DNA of 6,260 nucleotides from Alphaproteobacteria bacterium (GTDB taxonomy: Bacteria; Pseudomonadota; Alphaproteobacteria; ATCC43930; CGMCC-115725): contig JASHUO010000200.1 in the NCBI GenBank assembly GCA_030039975.1, positions 1-6,260 on the forward strand, read 5' to 3'. A model generated the notes under the pieces. It saw nothing but the letters and a program-made list of their open reading frames with translations. It ran no database searches and was not told the origin of the DNA. Shown piece by piece: positions 4,845-6,260 of the stretch; position 1 is the stretch's first letter; each line of letters opens with the position of its first letter. The position numbers were made by a program, and so were the translations under genes.

Positions 4845-5060
4845 CTGACCGACACAGACTGGAAGAAGGAGATGCTCGAAATCCGCGAGATGTGCCAGGC
4901 ATTGGAAGACGCCCTCATGGACGATGGTTGGGACGAGATCAGCATCCGCACCAAGCATGGCAAGGTTACATGGAGGACGGATGACCGGGCGGCGCAGATC
5001 GAGGAGAACCAAGACGACGATCTGGCCGAGATCGAAGAGGAGGAAGAAGACGACCCATGA
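4845..5060 (+). CDS. Small very acidic protein, apparent CTG start
   Basis: The frame from CTG 4845 to TGA 5058-5060 encodes 71 residues. Residues 4-28 form a predicted helix (TDWKKEMLEIREMCQALEDALMDD). Residues 29-45 look like a beta hairpin (GWDEISIRTKHGKVTWR). The tail from 53 on is nearly all Asp/Glu (EENQDDDLAEIEEEEEDDP). I do not recognise the family. Acidic tails of this kind occur in DNA mimics, chaperone-like partners and regulators of basic proteins, but nothing here selects among them. If CTG is not used, ATG 4872 gives a 62-residue protein that loses part of the helix. The gene follows a truncated frame with operon-like spacing and converges on the monooxygenase gene. Confidence 0.6.
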   Translation: MTDTDWKKEMLEIREMCQALEDALMDDGWDEISIRTKHGKVTWRTDDRAAQIEENQDDDLAEIEEEEEDDP

Positions 5061-5155
5061 CGGGCAATGATCGTCGGCGACGCGCGCCACCCCCTCCTGC
5101 CTCAGCACGCCCAGGCCGGTGAAGGGATCGCCATCGTTGGAAATAGCCGACCGAT

Positions 5156-6260
5156 TTAGCCGTTCATCCCATAGCTTCCCAGCAACCCGTCGACGAGCCC
5201 GGTGGCGCGCGCCCAGTCATAGGTGCGGAAGCTGTGGCCGCGGGTGACGAAAGGGGCGCCGGCGTAGAACATCTCGTATTGCAGGTGGCGGGAGCCGAAT
5301 TCCGAGCCGACGGCATCCCAGGCGAGCTTCAGGAATTTGACGCGCTCTTCCGGCGACAGCGCGGGCGAGCGCTGCGTGCGGCGGATGATCTCCGCCAGCT
5401 CGCCCTCGCCCCAATCCGCCACCGATGACGGCAGCATGATGAGGGCGCCGCCGGCGAGCTCGCGGATGCCGGCGACGAGCTGCGGATAGATCTCCTGCGT
5501 CAGCACTTGCGCCGTGTACATGAAATGCTTGTTGGGCGCGAAATAGCCCTCGCCGGTATAGCCGCCCGCCTCCATGCCGATCATCATCGATTCCACCATC
5601 GCCGCCAAAGCGGCGATGCGGCCGAGCTGATCGCGCACATTCGGCAGGTTGATCGTGCCGATCGTCTCGGCCAGCCGCAGCGCAATGCCGGCGAGGAAGC
5701 GCGCCTTGACCGACAGCCGGATCTGCGACTGATAGTTCTGGAAGACATGGGCCAAGGTGTCGTGGAACTGCGCCCGGCACATATCGGTGTCGCGATAGAC
5801 GAAGATGCGTTCCCACGGCACCTTCACATCGTCGAAATAGAGCAGCGCGTCGTTCTCGTCGAATTGCGCCGAGAGCGGATTGTCGAAGCGCGACACCGCC
5901 GCCTTCTCGTAGGATTTGCGCGACAGGATCTTGAGGCCCGGCGTCGCCAGCGGCAGCGCGAAGGACAGCGCCAGATGCTCCTCGCCCGGCTTCAGCGGCT
6001 GAATATTGGCGACAAAGACCTCGTTTGCCAGGATCGCGCTGGTGCCGAGCATCTTGGCGCCGCGCACGGTGATGCCGGCCGCATCCTCGTCCACGGCTTG
6101 CGCCACCAGGAAGCGCTCCTGCTCGCCCCAGGCGCGGGAGCGATCGGCCTGCGGATTGATCAGGACATAGGTGAGGAAGAGATCGTGGCGGCGGGCATAG
6201 TCGAAATAGTCGAGCACCGCGCGGGCGCGCGCCTCGCCGTGCCGGCGGAACACCTCGATG
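5156..6260 (-). CDS. HpaB/PvcC-type flavin monooxygenase, C-terminal 367 residues
   Basis: The frame runs from the right edge to TAA at 5156-5158. It belongs to the 4-hydroxyphenylacetate 3-hydroxylase family: FADH2-dependent enzymes that hydroxylate phenols, supplied with reduced flavin by a separate reductase. Visible blocks, in fragment numbering, are LTYVLINPQADRS (29-41), ITVRGAKMLGTSAILANEV (63-81), FALPLATPGLKI (100-111), PLSAQFDENDALLYFDDVKVPWERIF (128-153), then the helical C-terminal domain with ALIMLPSSVADW and a closing GLVDGLLGSYGMNG. Family members are about 480-520 residues, so roughly the first 120-150 are outside the window. The cysteine ligands of the related 4-hydroxybutyryl-CoA dehydratase are not seen around YTGEGYFAPNKHF, so a monooxygenase role is preferred. 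The substrate is unknown. Confidence 0.9.
   Translation of the reverse strand, partial: IEVFRRHGEARARAVLDYFDYARRHDLFLTYVLINPQADRSRAWGEQERFLVAQAVDEDAAGITVRGAKMLGTSAILANEVFVANIQPLKPGEEHLALSFALPLATPGLKILSRKSYEKAAVSRFDNPLSAQFDENDALLYFDDVKVPWERIFVYRDTDMCRAQFHDTLAHVFQNYQSQIRLSVKARFLAGIALRLAETIGTINLPNVRDQLGRIAALAAMVESMMIGMEAGGYTGEGYFAPNKHFMYTAQVLTQEIYPQLVAGIRELAGGALIMLPSSVADWGEGELAEIIRRTQRSPALSPEERVKFLKLAWDAVGSEFGSRHLQYEMFYAGAPFVTRGHSFRTYDWARATGLVDGLLGSYGMNG

Noticed and set aside
5057..5122. 21-codon frame starting in an ATGA overlap with the acidic-protein stop
   Set aside because: It encodes only an Arg/Pro/Ala-rich peptide typical of GC-rich non-coding DNA.

Overview
The window is GC-rich, and its coding strands strongly prefer G or C at third codon positions. 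The recognisable families (a phasin, two PAS_5-type sensor proteins, a YkgJ-type cysteine-cluster protein and an HpaB-type flavin monooxygenase) fit a free-living or plant/soil-associated alphaproteobacterium, probably Hyphomicrobiales or a relative. That placement is inferred from family content and codon use, not from any marker gene.

Layout from left to right. The first 13 codons of a probable zinc-type alcohol dehydrogenase run off the left edge on the minus strand. Divergent from it, a cupin gene and a CxxC-CC cysteine-cluster (YkgJ-type) gene overlap at a GTGA stop/start and form a two-gene operon. A phasin-like gene points back at them, and the convergent gap holds a long inverted repeat with a second hairpin nested inside it. 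Next come an unrecognised plus-strand protein with an internal duplication, a second unrelated inverted-repeat element in another convergent gap, and a minus-strand small secreted protein. A 39-residue single-span membrane protein, too short for usual gene-length cutoffs, follows. Two tandem PAS_5 paralogues lie on the minus strand. A compositionally odd stretch with remnants of coding sequence leads into a very acidic 71-residue protein that appears to start at CTG. The window ends with the C-terminal 367 residues of an HpaB/PvcC-type monooxygenase on the minus strand.

The genes do not form one pathway. Strand switches are frequent, and apart from the cupin/YkgJ pair and the PAS pair there is no extended operon. 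I see no phage, CRISPR, toxin-antitoxin or secretion cassette, and no complete insertion sequence. The points most worth checking are the two inverted-repeat elements in convergent gaps, the PAS duplication with a shared 11-base motif upstream of both copies, the perfect Shine-Dalgarno sequence in front of a CTG codon beside a truncated gene, and the unlisted membrane microprotein. I found no convincing previously undescribed multi-gene system.
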